A stretch of 64,000 bases of DNA from JACJWR01 sp963752505 (GTDB taxonomy: Bacteria > Actinomycetota > Actinomycetes > S36-B12 > UBA10799), in NCBI GenBank assembly GCA_963752505.1, contig CAVVYM010000008.1, forward strand, positions 119,659 through 183,658. Reading direction: 5' to 3'. Below the pieces are notes generated by a model that saw nothing but the letters and a program-made list of their open reading frames with translations, was not told the DNA's origin and searched no databases. Made by a program: the position numbers and the translations under genes. Within the stretch, counting starts at the first letter, position 1. Every line of letters starts with the position of its first letter. This document shows positions 24,310-32,770 of this stretch, piece by piece.

Positions 24310-25137
24310 TCAGTTCTTCTGGATCTGGCTGAAGCTCAACTCGACCGGGGTCTCCCGGCCGAAGATCTCCACCAGTCCGGTGATCTTGCCGGCATCGATG
24401 TTGATCTCGGAGATGGTGGCGTGCAGGGTCGCGAAGGGCCCATCGATAACGGTGACGGAGTCGCCGGGTGAGAGGTCGATCTCGGTCTGACGTGCGACCG
24501 GGGTAAGGATCCCCTCATCGGCCGGGCCGGTCGCGGCAGCAACAGGCTCCGCGGCGACTGGCTCCGGGGCCAACATGCGCTCAACCTCGTCGAGCGACAA
24601 CGGTACGGGGCGATCCGACTGCCCCACGAAGCCGGTAACCGCGGGGGTATTGCGCACCGCGGTCCAGGTCTCGTCGGTGAGGTACATGCGGACGAGCACA
24701 TAGCCTGGGAACTTGCGTCGATCGACCTTCTTGCGCTGGCCCTGTTTGATCTCCCAGACAGTCTCCTCCGGCACCTCGACCGCGAAAATGTCGTCCTCGA
24801 GATCCTGCGACTTGACGACGGTCTCGATGTTCGCCTTCACCCGCTTCTCGTACCCGGAGTAGGTGTGCAGCAAGTACCAGTCCCCCGCCGCCATCTCCAG
24901 CGCCTCGCGGAACTCCGATAGCTCACCGAGCCCGCCACCGTCGCCTGCCCAACCAGTGTCGGCCACGGCGTCAGCAACCACCTCGTCGGCCTCGCCCAGG
25001 CTCGGCTCGGCAGCAGCGTCCTGTGCGGCGAGTTGCTCCGCCACCTCGGCAAACGCAGCGTCACCGTCGGCGGCACTCGCGCCCGCCAGTTCGGTGAACT
25101 CGGCCTCCACCTCAGTGGGTGTTTCGTCGGTCGACAC
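24310..25137 (-). CDS. nusG: Transcription elongation factor NusG
   Basis: NusG binds RNA polymerase through its NGN domain and S10 or Rho through its KOW domain. The 275-residue protein has an actinobacterial acidic N-terminal extension (residues 1-80, rich in Ala, Asp and Glu), the NGN domain from GDWYLLHTYSGYEKRVKANI to FVGQSDRPVPLSLDEVERML, an Ala/Pro-rich linker and the KOW domain from SPGDSVTVIDGPFATLHATI to the end. It lies 39 nt after secE, typical of the secE-nusG-rplKA unit. Confidence 0.97.
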   Translation of the reverse strand: MSTDETPTEVEAEFTELAGASAADGDAAFAEVAEQLAAQDAAAEPSLGEADEVVADAVADTGWAGDGGGLGELSEFREALEMAAGDWYLLHTYSGYEKRVKANIETVVKSQDLEDDIFAVEVPEETVWEIKQGQRKKVDRRKFPGYVLVRMYLTDETWTAVRNTPAVTGFVGQSDRPVPLSLDEVERMLAPEPVAAEPVAAATGPADEGILTPVARQTEIDLSPGDSVTVIDGPFATLHATISEINIDAGKITGLVEIFGRETPVELSFSQIQKN

Positions 25138-25176
25138 GTGGGTCCTTTCAGTGCTAATGGGGCATTCGGGGCGGCG

Positions 25177-25524
25177 CTACCCGCCAAAGACGAAGAAGAC
25201 CGCTCGGGCGAAGGCGAAGTCGTACGCGGCAAGGATCGCGGCCATGATCACCACGAACACCAGCACGACCGAGGCATAGTTGATGAGTTCGCTGCGCGTC
25301 GGCCAAATGACCTTGCGCAACTCCGCCACGACCTGCCGAAGGAACTTCGCGAACCGCGCGAAGATCCCCTGCCGGTCGTCCTTGGCCTTCTTCTTGCTGG
25401 GGTTCGCAGCGGCGCTCGCTTTCTCCGCTGACTTCCCAACGGACTTCGGGCTGGGTGAATCACCCTGCGAATCGTTCCCCTCGACCTCTTCGGGTTCAGC
25501 GCCGGCGTCATCAGGTGTGCTCAC
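25177..25524 (-). CDS. secE: Preprotein translocase subunit SecE
   Basis: SecE clamps the two halves of SecY in the protein-export channel. The 115-residue product has a hydrophilic Ser/Lys/Asp-rich N-terminus (1-55), the amphipathic helix and conserved VVAELRKVIWPTRSELINY motif (around residues 65-83), and a single membrane helix at about 84-105. The single-helix form is standard for actinobacteria. It lies between tRNA-Trp and nusG. Confidence 0.97.
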   Translation of the reverse strand: MSTPDDAGAEPEEVEGNDSQGDSPSPKSVGKSAEKASAAANPSKKKAKDDRQGIFARFAKFLRQVVAELRKVIWPTRSELINYASVVLVFVVIMAAILAAYDFAFARAVFFVFGG

Positions 25525-25607
25525 GCCTTAGCCTTTCGTCAGAGGATTGGGAAGCACTTCACACGCCGTTTGGCGAACGAGTGTTCCGATTGATTGGAAC
25601 GCGTCGC

Positions 25608-25679
25608 AGGGCCGGAGGGACTTGAACCCCCAACCCCCGGTTTTGGAGACCGGTGCTCTGCCAGTTGAGCTACGACCCT
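25608..25679 (-). tRNA. trpT: tRNA-Trp (CCA)
   Basis: The minus strand folds into a 72-nt cloverleaf: acceptor AGGGTCG/CGGCCCT, D arm, anticodon stem CCGGT/ACCGG with loop CTCCAAA (anticodon CCA), and T arm GGGGGTTCAAGTCCCTC. CCA is not encoded. Its place just before secE is the conserved actinobacterial arrangement. Confidence 0.97.
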
Positions 25680-25697
25680 ACGGCATCAGCAACACCC

Positions 25698-25724
25698 GTC
25701 AGCGTGGATTGGGGGCACGCTGAC
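25698..25724. repeat. 9-bp inverted repeat between tRNA-Trp and aspC
   Basis: GTCAGCGTG and CACGCTGAC form a perfect 9-bp inverted repeat around a 9-nt spacer in the 110-nt divergent region. It starts 19 nt upstream of the mature 5' end of tRNA-Trp and ends 65 nt before the aminotransferase ATG. It may be a processing hairpin in the tRNA precursor or an operator; the sequence alone does not decide. Confidence 0.5.
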
Positions 25725-25789
25725 GACACGGCGCTGTGACACCGGTGCCTACTGTACGCGACCCATTGGAATAGGGAAGAATCGGCCCC

Positions 25790-27001
25790 ATGTCACGTTC
25801 AGACCGTATTTCCGCCCGGATTGGCGCGATCACTGAATCCGCAACGCTCGCCGTCGACGCGAAGGCGAAGGCACTGAAAGCAGCCGGCCGACCGGTGATC
25901 GGCTTCGGTGCCGGCGAGCCGGACTTCCCGACGCCGGACTACATCGTCGCGGCCGCCGTCGAGGCCTGCAGCGATCCTGCGATGCACCGCTACACCCCGG
26001 CGGGCGGTCTGCCGGCGCTGAAAGAGGCCATCGTCACCAAGACCGCCCGGGATTCCGGCTTGACCATCGCGGCCAATCAGGTTCTGGTGACCAACGGCGG
26101 CAAGCAGGCGCTCTACAACGCCTTCGCCACCATGCTCGACCCAGGCGACGAAGTACTGCTACCCGCCCCCTACTGGACCACCTATCCGGAGTCGATTCGG
26201 CTGGCCGGCGGCACGCCGGTGGTGGTCGAGACCACGATGGAGTCCGGCTACCTTGCCAGTGTCGACGACCTCGCGGCGGCGACCACTCCCGCCACGAAGG
26301 CCCTTGTGTTCGTGTCGCCGTCCAATCCCACGGGAGCGGTGTATCCGCCCGAGCAGGTGGCGGAGATCGGGCGCTGGGCTGCCGAGCAGGGCATCTGGGT
26401 CATTACTGACGAGATCTACGAGCACCTCGTCTACGGCGACGCGGAGTTCGCCTCCATGCCGGTCGTCGCGCCCGAGATCGCCGAGCGCTGCGTGGTGGTC
26501 AACGGTGTTGCCAAGACCTACGCCATGACCGGTTGGCGCGTCGGTTGGATGATCGCCCCGCCCGATTTAACCAAGGCCGCGACCAACCTCCAGTCGCACG
26601 CAACCAGCAATGTCGCCAACGTGTCCCAGCGTGCCGCGATCGCCGCGCTCAACGGGGGCTTGGCGGCCGTCGAGGAGATGAAGGACGCCTTCGACCGGCG
26701 TCGGCACACCATCGTCGGATTGCTCAACGCGATCGAAGGCGTGCAGTGCCCGGAACCCAACGGCGCCTTCTACGCCTACCCCCGGGTCAGCGACCTACTG
26801 GGCAAGCAGATCCGCGGGCGCCGGCCAGCGACCACGACTGAACTGGCCGAAATCATCCTCGACGAAGCCGAGGTGGCCGTCGTACCCGGGGAAGCCTTCG
26901 GCACGCCCGGCTTTCTTCGGTTGTCCTACGCCCTGAGCGATGTCGACCTGGCTGAGGGTGTCGGTCGGATGGCAACGCTGCTGGCGGAGGCGACGGACTG
27001 A
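25790..27001 (+). CDS. aspC: Pyridoxal-phosphate aminotransferase, aspartate type
   Basis: This class I/II aminotransferase most likely interconverts aspartate and 2-oxoglutarate with oxaloacetate and glutamate. The 403-residue product contains VTNGGKQALYNAF, SPSNPTGAVY, DEIYEHLVYG and the PLP lysine segment VNGVAKTYAMTGWRVGW, with the substrate arginine in GFLRLSYAL near the C-terminus. An aspartate aminotransferase beside tRNA-Trp-secE is common in actinobacteria. It converges with livM, the stops being 7 nt apart. Exact substrate is inferred. Confidence 0.93.
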   Translation: MSRSDRISARIGAITESATLAVDAKAKALKAAGRPVIGFGAGEPDFPTPDYIVAAAVEACSDPAMHRYTPAGGLPALKEAIVTKTARDSGLTIAANQVLVTNGGKQALYNAFATMLDPGDEVLLPAPYWTTYPESIRLAGGTPVVVETTMESGYLASVDDLAAATTPATKALVFVSPSNPTGAVYPPEQVAEIGRWAAEQGIWVITDEIYEHLVYGDAEFASMPVVAPEIAERCVVVNGVAKTYAMTGWRVGWMIAPPDLTKAATNLQSHATSNVANVSQRAAIAALNGGLAAVEEMKDAFDRRRHTIVGLLNAIEGVQCPEPNGAFYAYPRVSDLLGKQIRGRRPATTTELAEIILDEAEVAVVPGEAFGTPGFLRLSYALSDVDLAEGVGRMATLLAEATD

Positions 27002-27008
27002 GAACCCG

Positions 27009-28190
27009 TTAGTAGGAGAACGGCCACGCTTTGAAGTAGTTGCGCACCCTGATCCACAGGCCGTACAGGCCGCGCGGTTCAAGGATCAGGAAGAGCACTA
27101 TGAGCAGGCCGAAAATGATGGTCTGCAATTCGAAGACGTTCAAGATTCCACCCTGCCCGACGCCGGAACTGACTGGAAGGAAGCCGGTGAGGTTGTTCAC
27201 CAGCTTGGGCAACATCACCACGAAAATGGCACCCGCGATGGAGCCGCTGATGCTCGCCAGGCCACCGATAAAGATGACCGCGAGGAACTCGACGGACAGA
27301 AAGAAGTTCCAGGTCTCCGGCGAGATTCGGCCGATGATGATCGACAGCAGCGCCCCGGCGATGCCGGCGTAGAACGACGAAATCGCGAACGCCATCGTCT
27401 TGGTGCGCAGCAGCGACACCCCCATGACCTCGGCGGCCACATCGCGATCTCGGACCGCAGCGAAACTGCGACCGAACCTGGAGCGCACCAGATTGCGCGC
27501 CAGGAATGCCATGATCACGAAGATCACGAAACAGGCGTAATAGAACGTGGTGAATCGATCGATTCGGTAGCCGAACACCTCGTAGCGGTCGAACAGGTTG
27601 AAGCCGAGGAAGATCGGCTCCGCCGGAGCACGCCCGACGCCGGCACCACCGGTGATCGCGTCGGCCTCTTTGAAGATGTGTTCGCCGATGAACACCAGCC
27701 CGAGGGTCAGGATGGCCAGGTACAGCCCCCTCACTCGTGCAGCCAAAGGTGCGAGCACCAGCGCGATCAGCGCCGGCACCAATCCGGCGAGCGGAAGCCA
27801 GATCGCCATGTCGAGTTCCAGGCCGATGACGCCGCGACTGGGCTCGCCGCCGAATACCGCGGCGGTATAGGCGCCGACACCAAGGAAGAACGCCTGCCCG
27901 AGCGAGACTTGTCCGGCGTAGCCAGTGAGGAGGTTCAGCCCGATGCCACCGATCGCAAAGACGAATACCGTGGCCACAAGCGCCACGAGATCCCGCTGCA
28001 ACGCGAAGGGCAGCAGCAGCACTGCCACCACGAGGAGGCCCACCCAGAACTTCTTGGCACCGGTGTTGAATATCGCCAGTTCTGAGGCATAACTGGTGTA
28101 AAGCGAGGGCCGGCCCCGCAGGGATCGAGCCGCAGAGCGAGACGGGCGCTCCGACTTGGTGGTCGCCCCGGTTGTGTCCGCTGTGCTCAT
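27009..28190 (-). CDS. livM: Branched-chain-type ABC transporter permease LivM
   Basis: Inner-membrane permease of a HAAT-family importer. The 393-residue product starts at the ATG overlapping the livH stop (ATGA); a much longer frame upstream lies inside livH. After a Ser/Arg-rich cytoplasmic start of about 45 residues there are around ten hydrophobic helices, with LLTGYAGQVSLGQAFFLGVG and RDRDVAAEVMGVSLLRTKTM, the EAA-like contact loop, and FLAVIFIGGLASISGSIAGA, all LivM hallmarks. It is the last gene of livF-livG-ligase-livH-livM. Confidence 0.92.
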   Translation of the reverse strand: MSTADTTGATTKSERPSRSAARSLRGRPSLYTSYASELAIFNTGAKKFWVGLLVVAVLLLPFALQRDLVALVATVFVFAIGGIGLNLLTGYAGQVSLGQAFFLGVGAYTAAVFGGEPSRGVIGLELDMAIWLPLAGLVPALIALVLAPLAARVRGLYLAILTLGLVFIGEHIFKEADAITGGAGVGRAPAEPIFLGFNLFDRYEVFGYRIDRFTTFYYACFVIFVIMAFLARNLVRSRFGRSFAAVRDRDVAAEVMGVSLLRTKTMAFAISSFYAGIAGALLSIIIGRISPETWNFFLSVEFLAVIFIGGLASISGSIAGAIFVVMLPKLVNNLTGFLPVSSGVGQGGILNVFELQTIIFGLLIVLFLILEPRGLYGLWIRVRNYFKAWPFSY

Positions 28191-29083
28191 ACCCGGACCA
28201 CCTCCTTGGTGCCGTAGAGACCGTACGGTCGCACCATCAGCACGATGATCATGATGAGATACGGCACGATGATGTCGAAGTTGGCCCCGAGCCACGGCGC
28301 GTAAACCGGCTGGTAGGTGCGGGTCAAGGACTCGGCAATCCCGATGATGAGTCCCGCGACCACGGACCCCTTGATGGAGTCGAGCCCACCCAAAATGATC
28401 ACGGGCAGCGCCTTGAGTGCGACCAGGGCGGTCGTCGTCTCCACACCCGAGGCCCCGGAAGCGACCAGGGCACCTGCCAGCGACGCCAAGGCCGCCGAAA
28501 TCGCCCACGACAGGCCGAACATGCGTCCGACGTTGATGCCCTGGGCAAGGCTGGTTTCTTGATCGAAAGCGGTGGCCCGCATCGCCAGACCCACCTTGGA
28601 TCGTGCCAGGAACAAGCCGACCAGGCCGATCGCGGCCATGGCGATCAGCAGTTTGGCGAAATCCACCACGAAGAAGGTCGCATTGCCGACCTCGATCGTC
28701 TCCAGCCCCCAAGGATCGTTCACGGTCAGCAGCTCGGAGCCGATCAGCCGACCGGCGACGATGAGCAGCACAATGAACACACCCACGGTCACCGTGGCCG
28801 CCGAGAAAGCAGGCCGGCCAACCATGGGGCGCAACGCCAGCCGCTCCACGAGCATCCCCACACCCGCCATGACCACCATGCCGAGCAGCACCGCGAGGAA
28901 GAAGGGCAGCCCGTTGCTGATCCCGAACCAGGAGGTGACGTAGGCGCCCAGGATCATCAGCGCCGGCTGGGCAAAATTGATCACGCCGGTCGCGCGGTAG
29001 ATGATGACGAAGGCAACACCGAGCAGTGCGTACACGCCACCGAGGCCCAAACCTCGGACGAGCGACTCCACGAAGTCAGCCAT
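28187..29083 (-). CDS. livH: Branched-chain-type ABC transporter permease LivH
   Basis: Second permease of the importer. The 298-residue product has eight or so membrane segments and the LivH markers YRATGVINFAQPALMILGAY and AFDQETSLAQGINVGRMFGL, the latter being the loop that contacts the ATPases. It starts 3 nt before the acyl-CoA ligase gene downstream boundary (ligase stop at 29087) and overlaps livM by 4 nt, so the operon is tightly coupled. Confidence 0.92.
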   Translation of the reverse strand: MADFVESLVRGLGLGGVYALLGVAFVIIYRATGVINFAQPALMILGAYVTSWFGISNGLPFFLAVLLGMVVMAGVGMLVERLALRPMVGRPAFSAATVTVGVFIVLLIVAGRLIGSELLTVNDPWGLETIEVGNATFFVVDFAKLLIAMAAIGLVGLFLARSKVGLAMRATAFDQETSLAQGINVGRMFGLSWAISAALASLAGALVASGASGVETTTALVALKALPVIILGGLDSIKGSVVAGLIIGIAESLTRTYQPVYAPWLGANFDIIVPYLIMIIVLMVRPYGLYGTKEVVRV

Positions 29084-29086
29084 GTG

Positions 29087-30997
29087 TCACCTCGCCGCCG
29101 ACTCGAGCACGATCACATCGGCCTGATCGCCACCGGAGAGGAGATCGGTGTTGTTGTACATGTCGTCGATCAGGGGCGCGAAAGTGGCGGTGAGTGCCGA
29201 GCGCTTGACCTTCTGGGTGGCGGTGAGGTCGCCGTCTTCGTGGCCCAGCGCCTTGGTGATCATCCTGAATTTTCGGATGTTCTCCACCCTGGCCAGTTTC
29301 TCATTCGTTTCCGCGATTACGCCCTGCACCAACCGCAACACCTCTTCCCGCTCGGACAGGTCGCGATAGGTCGTGTAGGGAATGCGCTTGGCCTGCGCCC
29401 AGCCGCCGACGGTGTCCTCCTCGATTCCGATCAGGGCGGTGAGGTAGGGGCGCTTGTCGCCAATAACGACCGCCTCGCGGATGAAGGGCGAGGCTTTGAG
29501 TGAGTTCTCGATCTCCGACGGTGAGATGTTCTTGCCACCCGCGGTGATGATGATGTCCTTGATCCGATCGACGATTTTCACATGGGTGCCATCGACCCAC
29601 TCGCCGACATCGCCGGTGTGCAACCAGCCGTCCGAATCGAGTGTCTCCGCGGTGGCGTCGGGCCTGCGCCAGTATCCCGCGAAGTTGCCCGGATGCCGGG
29701 TCAGAATCTCGCCGGTGGCGTCGTCGAGGCGCACCTCGACACCAGGTTGGGGCTCACCGACGGTGCCGAGTTTGATGCGACCCGCTCGATTCGCAGTTGC
29801 CACTGCGCTGTTCTCAGTCATCCCGTACAACTCATTGATCACCACGCCCATGGTGAAGAAGAAGTACAGGACTTCCGGTGAGATGGGGGCTGCCGCAGAG
29901 GCCGCTGCACGAACCTTGCGCAGCCCCACCCGATCTCGCAAGGCTCGGAACAGGAACAGATAGCCGAGGGCGTACATGATCCTGGTCTTCAAAGTGTGTC
30001 GACCACCGTTGGCCACCAGCGTTGCCGCCATCCGGTTGCCCACACCCATCCATAGCTTGTAGTTCGCCTGCTTGATCTTGGACGCAGCCAGCATGCGTAC
30101 TTCGATTCCGGCCTTCAACTTCTCCCAGATCCGCGGGACCGCGAAGAATAGCGTCGGTTGCACCTCACGCAGATTGGTGGTGACCGTGTCGATCGACTCG
30201 GCGAAGTGCACGATCGCCCCGGATACTGCGTTCGTCCAGGTCGTCACCGCCCGCTCGGCCACGTGGCACAGCGGCAAGTACGAGAGGATCACGTCCCGGG
30301 AGTTCGGAGGCGGTTGGTAGACCCCGCCACCGTTGACGATGACGTTGCTCGCGAATTCCACGTTGGCGTTGGTGAGCATGGCGCCTTTGGGTGGCCCGGT
30401 GGTGCCGGACGTGTAAACAAGGGTGACCACGTCGTCGGGCTCAGCCGAATCGGCCAATCGCTCCAGCGCGGCCGGATCGGCTTCGCGATGGCCACGACCG
30501 AGTTCAATGAAATGCTCCCAGCTCATCAGTTTGGGGTGGTCAATCGTGGCCACGCCGCGAGGTTCGAGGTAGACAATCCACTCCAAGTCGTCGCACTGCG
30601 GCTCCACCTCGAGGGCCTTGTCGACCTGTTCCTGATCCTCTGCGATGAGGATCCGTGACCCGGAATCGTTGAGCAGATAGGCCACTTCCGCGGCCGGATT
30701 GGTCGGGTACAGCCCGACAGTGATGCCGCGGATCGCGACCGTTCCCAAATCGGTGTAGAGCCACTCGGGGCGATTCTCGGAATGAATCGCAACCCGATCC
30801 CCGGGTTGGATGCCAAGAGCGAGCAGGGCGTGCCCGACGAGGTCAACCTGCTCGGCATACTCCGACCAGGTGACGTCGGCCCAAATCCCAAGCCGCTTTG
30901 CGCGCATGGCGACATCCGCCGGTCGGGCCGCGGCACGCGCCCGAACTTGCTCGACCAGAGTCCAGCAGCGGGGGGCATTCGCGAAGGTTGCGCTCAT
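29087..30997 (-). CDS. AMP-forming acyl-CoA ligase embedded in the liv operon
   Basis: The enzyme should activate a carboxylic acid with ATP and CoA via an acyl-adenylate. The 636-residue protein has the adenylate P-loop LVYTSGTTGPPKGAML, the A5 region NELYGMTENSAVATANRAGR, the hinge DGWLHTGDVGEWVDGTHVKI and the C-terminal GKNISPSEIENSLK with the catalytic-lysine region near TATQKVKRSAL. Length and architecture match long-chain acyl-CoA synthetases (FadD15-like). It is translationally coupled to livG (4-nt overlap), implying that the imported substrate is a carboxylate trapped as a CoA ester. Substrate unknown. Confidence 0.9.
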   Translation of the reverse strand: MSATFANAPRCWTLVEQVRARAAARPADVAMRAKRLGIWADVTWSEYAEQVDLVGHALLALGIQPGDRVAIHSENRPEWLYTDLGTVAIRGITVGLYPTNPAAEVAYLLNDSGSRILIAEDQEQVDKALEVEPQCDDLEWIVYLEPRGVATIDHPKLMSWEHFIELGRGHREADPAALERLADSAEPDDVVTLVYTSGTTGPPKGAMLTNANVEFASNVIVNGGGVYQPPPNSRDVILSYLPLCHVAERAVTTWTNAVSGAIVHFAESIDTVTTNLREVQPTLFFAVPRIWEKLKAGIEVRMLAASKIKQANYKLWMGVGNRMAATLVANGGRHTLKTRIMYALGYLFLFRALRDRVGLRKVRAAASAAAPISPEVLYFFFTMGVVINELYGMTENSAVATANRAGRIKLGTVGEPQPGVEVRLDDATGEILTRHPGNFAGYWRRPDATAETLDSDGWLHTGDVGEWVDGTHVKIVDRIKDIIITAGGKNISPSEIENSLKASPFIREAVVIGDKRPYLTALIGIEEDTVGGWAQAKRIPYTTYRDLSEREEVLRLVQGVIAETNEKLARVENIRKFRMITKALGHEDGDLTATQKVKRSALTATFAPLIDDMYNNTDLLSGGDQADVIVLESAAR

Positions 30998-31815
30998 GAG
31001 ATCTCCTCGCCCAGATACGCCTTGACGACGGCCGCGTCGGCCTGCACCTCAGCGGGAGTGCCGAGAGCGATCCGGTGGCCGAAGTCGAGCACCAGAACGC
31101 GATCCGCCAGATCCATCACCAACCCCATGTCGTGTTCGACCAGGATCATGGAGATGCCCAACTCCGTCCGAATGTCCAGGATGAACCGAGCCATGTCCTC
31201 GGTCTCCTCCACGTTCATGCCCGCCACAGGTTCATCGAGCAGGAGCAGTTCCGGCTGCATCGCCAGCGCGCGACCGAGTTCCACACGCTTCTTGATCCCG
31301 TAGGGCAGCATGCCGACCGGGAAACTCCGATGGGCGGCGATATCGAGGAAGTCGATGATCTCCTCGGCGATACGCCGGTTGGCCACTTCGGCCCGTTTCG
31401 CCTTGCCGGCGAAGATGAAGGCCGACAGCAGCGAATAGTCCATTTGGTTGTGGCGGCCGAGCATGATGTTGTCGAGCACAGTGAGGTTGTCGAACAGTTC
31501 GATGTTCTGGAACATGCGGGCGACTCCGAGTTTGGCGATGCGTTCCGGCCGCATGCCAATGACGTCGTGCCCGTCGAAGGTGATTGACCCCTCCTGGGGG
31601 CGATAGACGCCCGAAATCGAGTTGAAGATGGACGTCTTGCCCGCACCGTTGGGCCCGATGATGGCGAACAACTCCCCCGCAGCGACGTCGAAGCTGACGT
31701 CGCTGATGGCCGTGGTACCGCCGAACGACAGCGAGATCCCTTCCGCCTCAAGCACCGGTTCGGCCGAGTCAGTGTGCTCGGCGGCCACCTCCACGGGGAT
31801 CGTCAACTCAACCAC
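30994..31815 (-). CDS. livG: ABC transporter ATP-binding protein LivG
   Basis: One of two ATPases powering the importer. The 273-residue product has Walker A GPNGAGKTS, the LivG-specific insert around SLLSAFIFAGKAKRAEVANR, Walker B ELLLLDEPVAGMN, the switch histidine in ILVEHDMGLVM and the ABC signature written as LPYGIKKRVELGRAL rather than LSGGQ. The first 20 residues before the ABC core are extra. It overlaps livF by 13 nt and the ligase by 4 nt. Confidence 0.92.
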   Translation of the reverse strand: MVELTIPVEVAAEHTDSAEPVLEAEGISLSFGGTTAISDVSFDVAAGELFAIIGPNGAGKTSIFNSISGVYRPQEGSITFDGHDVIGMRPERIAKLGVARMFQNIELFDNLTVLDNIMLGRHNQMDYSLLSAFIFAGKAKRAEVANRRIAEEIIDFLDIAAHRSFPVGMLPYGIKKRVELGRALAMQPELLLLDEPVAGMNVEETEDMARFILDIRTELGISMILVEHDMGLVMDLADRVLVLDFGHRIALGTPAEVQADAAVVKAYLGEEIS

Positions 31816-32588
31816 CGCTTCCGTCTGCGGTACTGCTTGACGTCACGCAACGATCCGCGCTCGGCACCGTGGAGGCCAAGATAGAACTCCTTTACGTCGT
31901 CGTCTTCGCGCAGTTCAGCGGCCGGTTTGTCCATCACGACGCGCCCGGTCTCCAGTACGTAACCGTGTGTCGCGATGGACAATGCCATGGCCGCGTTCTG
32001 TTCGACGAGCAGCACCGATGTCCCGGCCTGGTTGATGTCCACGATCAGATCACGCAGCTGCGCGACGATTTTCGGTGCGACCCCCAACGAGGGTTCGTCC
32101 AGCAGCAGATAGCGCGGCGTCGACATCATCGCCCGACCGATCGCGAGCATCTGCTGCTCACCACCAGACAGATACCCGGCCACCTGCTTGCGACGATCGG
32201 CAAGAACCGGGAACAAGTCGTATGCCCGCTCGAGCCCCGCAGCGATCTCAGCCCTACCGACGGTGTGACCACCCACTCGAAGGTTCTCTTCGACCGTGAA
32301 CTCCCGGAAGATGCGGCGGCCCTCCATCACCTGGCCGATTCCGGCCCGGACGATCGCGGGCGGTTCCGCGTTGGTGAGATCTTCGCCGTCCAGGGTGACC
32401 GTGCCCTTGCTGATGCGGCCTCGCTGCACGCCGAGCAGCCCGGTGATGGCTCTGAGCACGGTGGTCTTGCCAGCACCATTCGGGCCGAGCAGGGCAACGA
32501 TCGAGCCCTCCGGAACCTGCAGGGACACGCCCTTGAGTACGAGGATGACGTCCTCGTATACGACCTCGAGATTCTCCACGCTGAGCAC
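31803..32588 (-). CDS. livF: ABC transporter ATP-binding protein LivF
   Basis: Second ATPase of the importer. The 261-residue product has Walker A GPNGAGKTTV, the LivF block GIGQVMEGRRIFREFTVEEN, signature YLSGGEQQMLAIGRA, Walker B YLLLDEPSLGVAP and VEQNAAMAL. The C-terminal extension (ERGSLRDVKQYRRRKRWLS) is basic and overlaps the livG start. It is the first gene of the operon, divergent from the binding protein. Confidence 0.93.
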   Translation of the reverse strand: MLSVENLEVVYEDVILVLKGVSLQVPEGSIVALLGPNGAGKTTVLRAITGLLGVQRGRISKGTVTLDGEDLTNAEPPAIVRAGIGQVMEGRRIFREFTVEENLRVGGHTVGRAEIAAGLERAYDLFPVLADRRKQVAGYLSGGEQQMLAIGRAMMSTPRYLLLDEPSLGVAPKIVAQLRDLIVDINQAGTSVLLVEQNAAMALSIATHGYVLETGRVVMDKPAAELREDDDVKEFYLGLHGAERGSLRDVKQYRRRKRWLS

Positions 32589-32770
32589 CGAACGGACCTC
32601 CTGGGGTGAGAAATCGTCGGGAAGGCGGAAGATATATTCGTATAAAGTGGCATAAGCGGAATGGATTTGCCAGGGTTAGCCTCAGATTGCGCCAGCTTTG
32701 CTCGATTTCGGGGTTCCGGCAGTCGAGTTTGGCGCGACAAAGCGGATACGCAACCAACTGGGAGGCAGTC
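32589..32770. promoter_or_regulatory. Divergent control region between livF and the binding protein
   Basis: The 182-nt spacer must hold the promoters of both the livF operon (minus) and the binding-protein gene (plus). It includes an unusually AT-rich patch (AGATATATTCGTATAAAG, 32627-32644) in an otherwise GC-rich region, suitable for a promoter or operator. A GGGAGG 6 nt before 32771 is the SD of the binding protein. No clear operator palindrome is seen. Confidence 0.45.
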
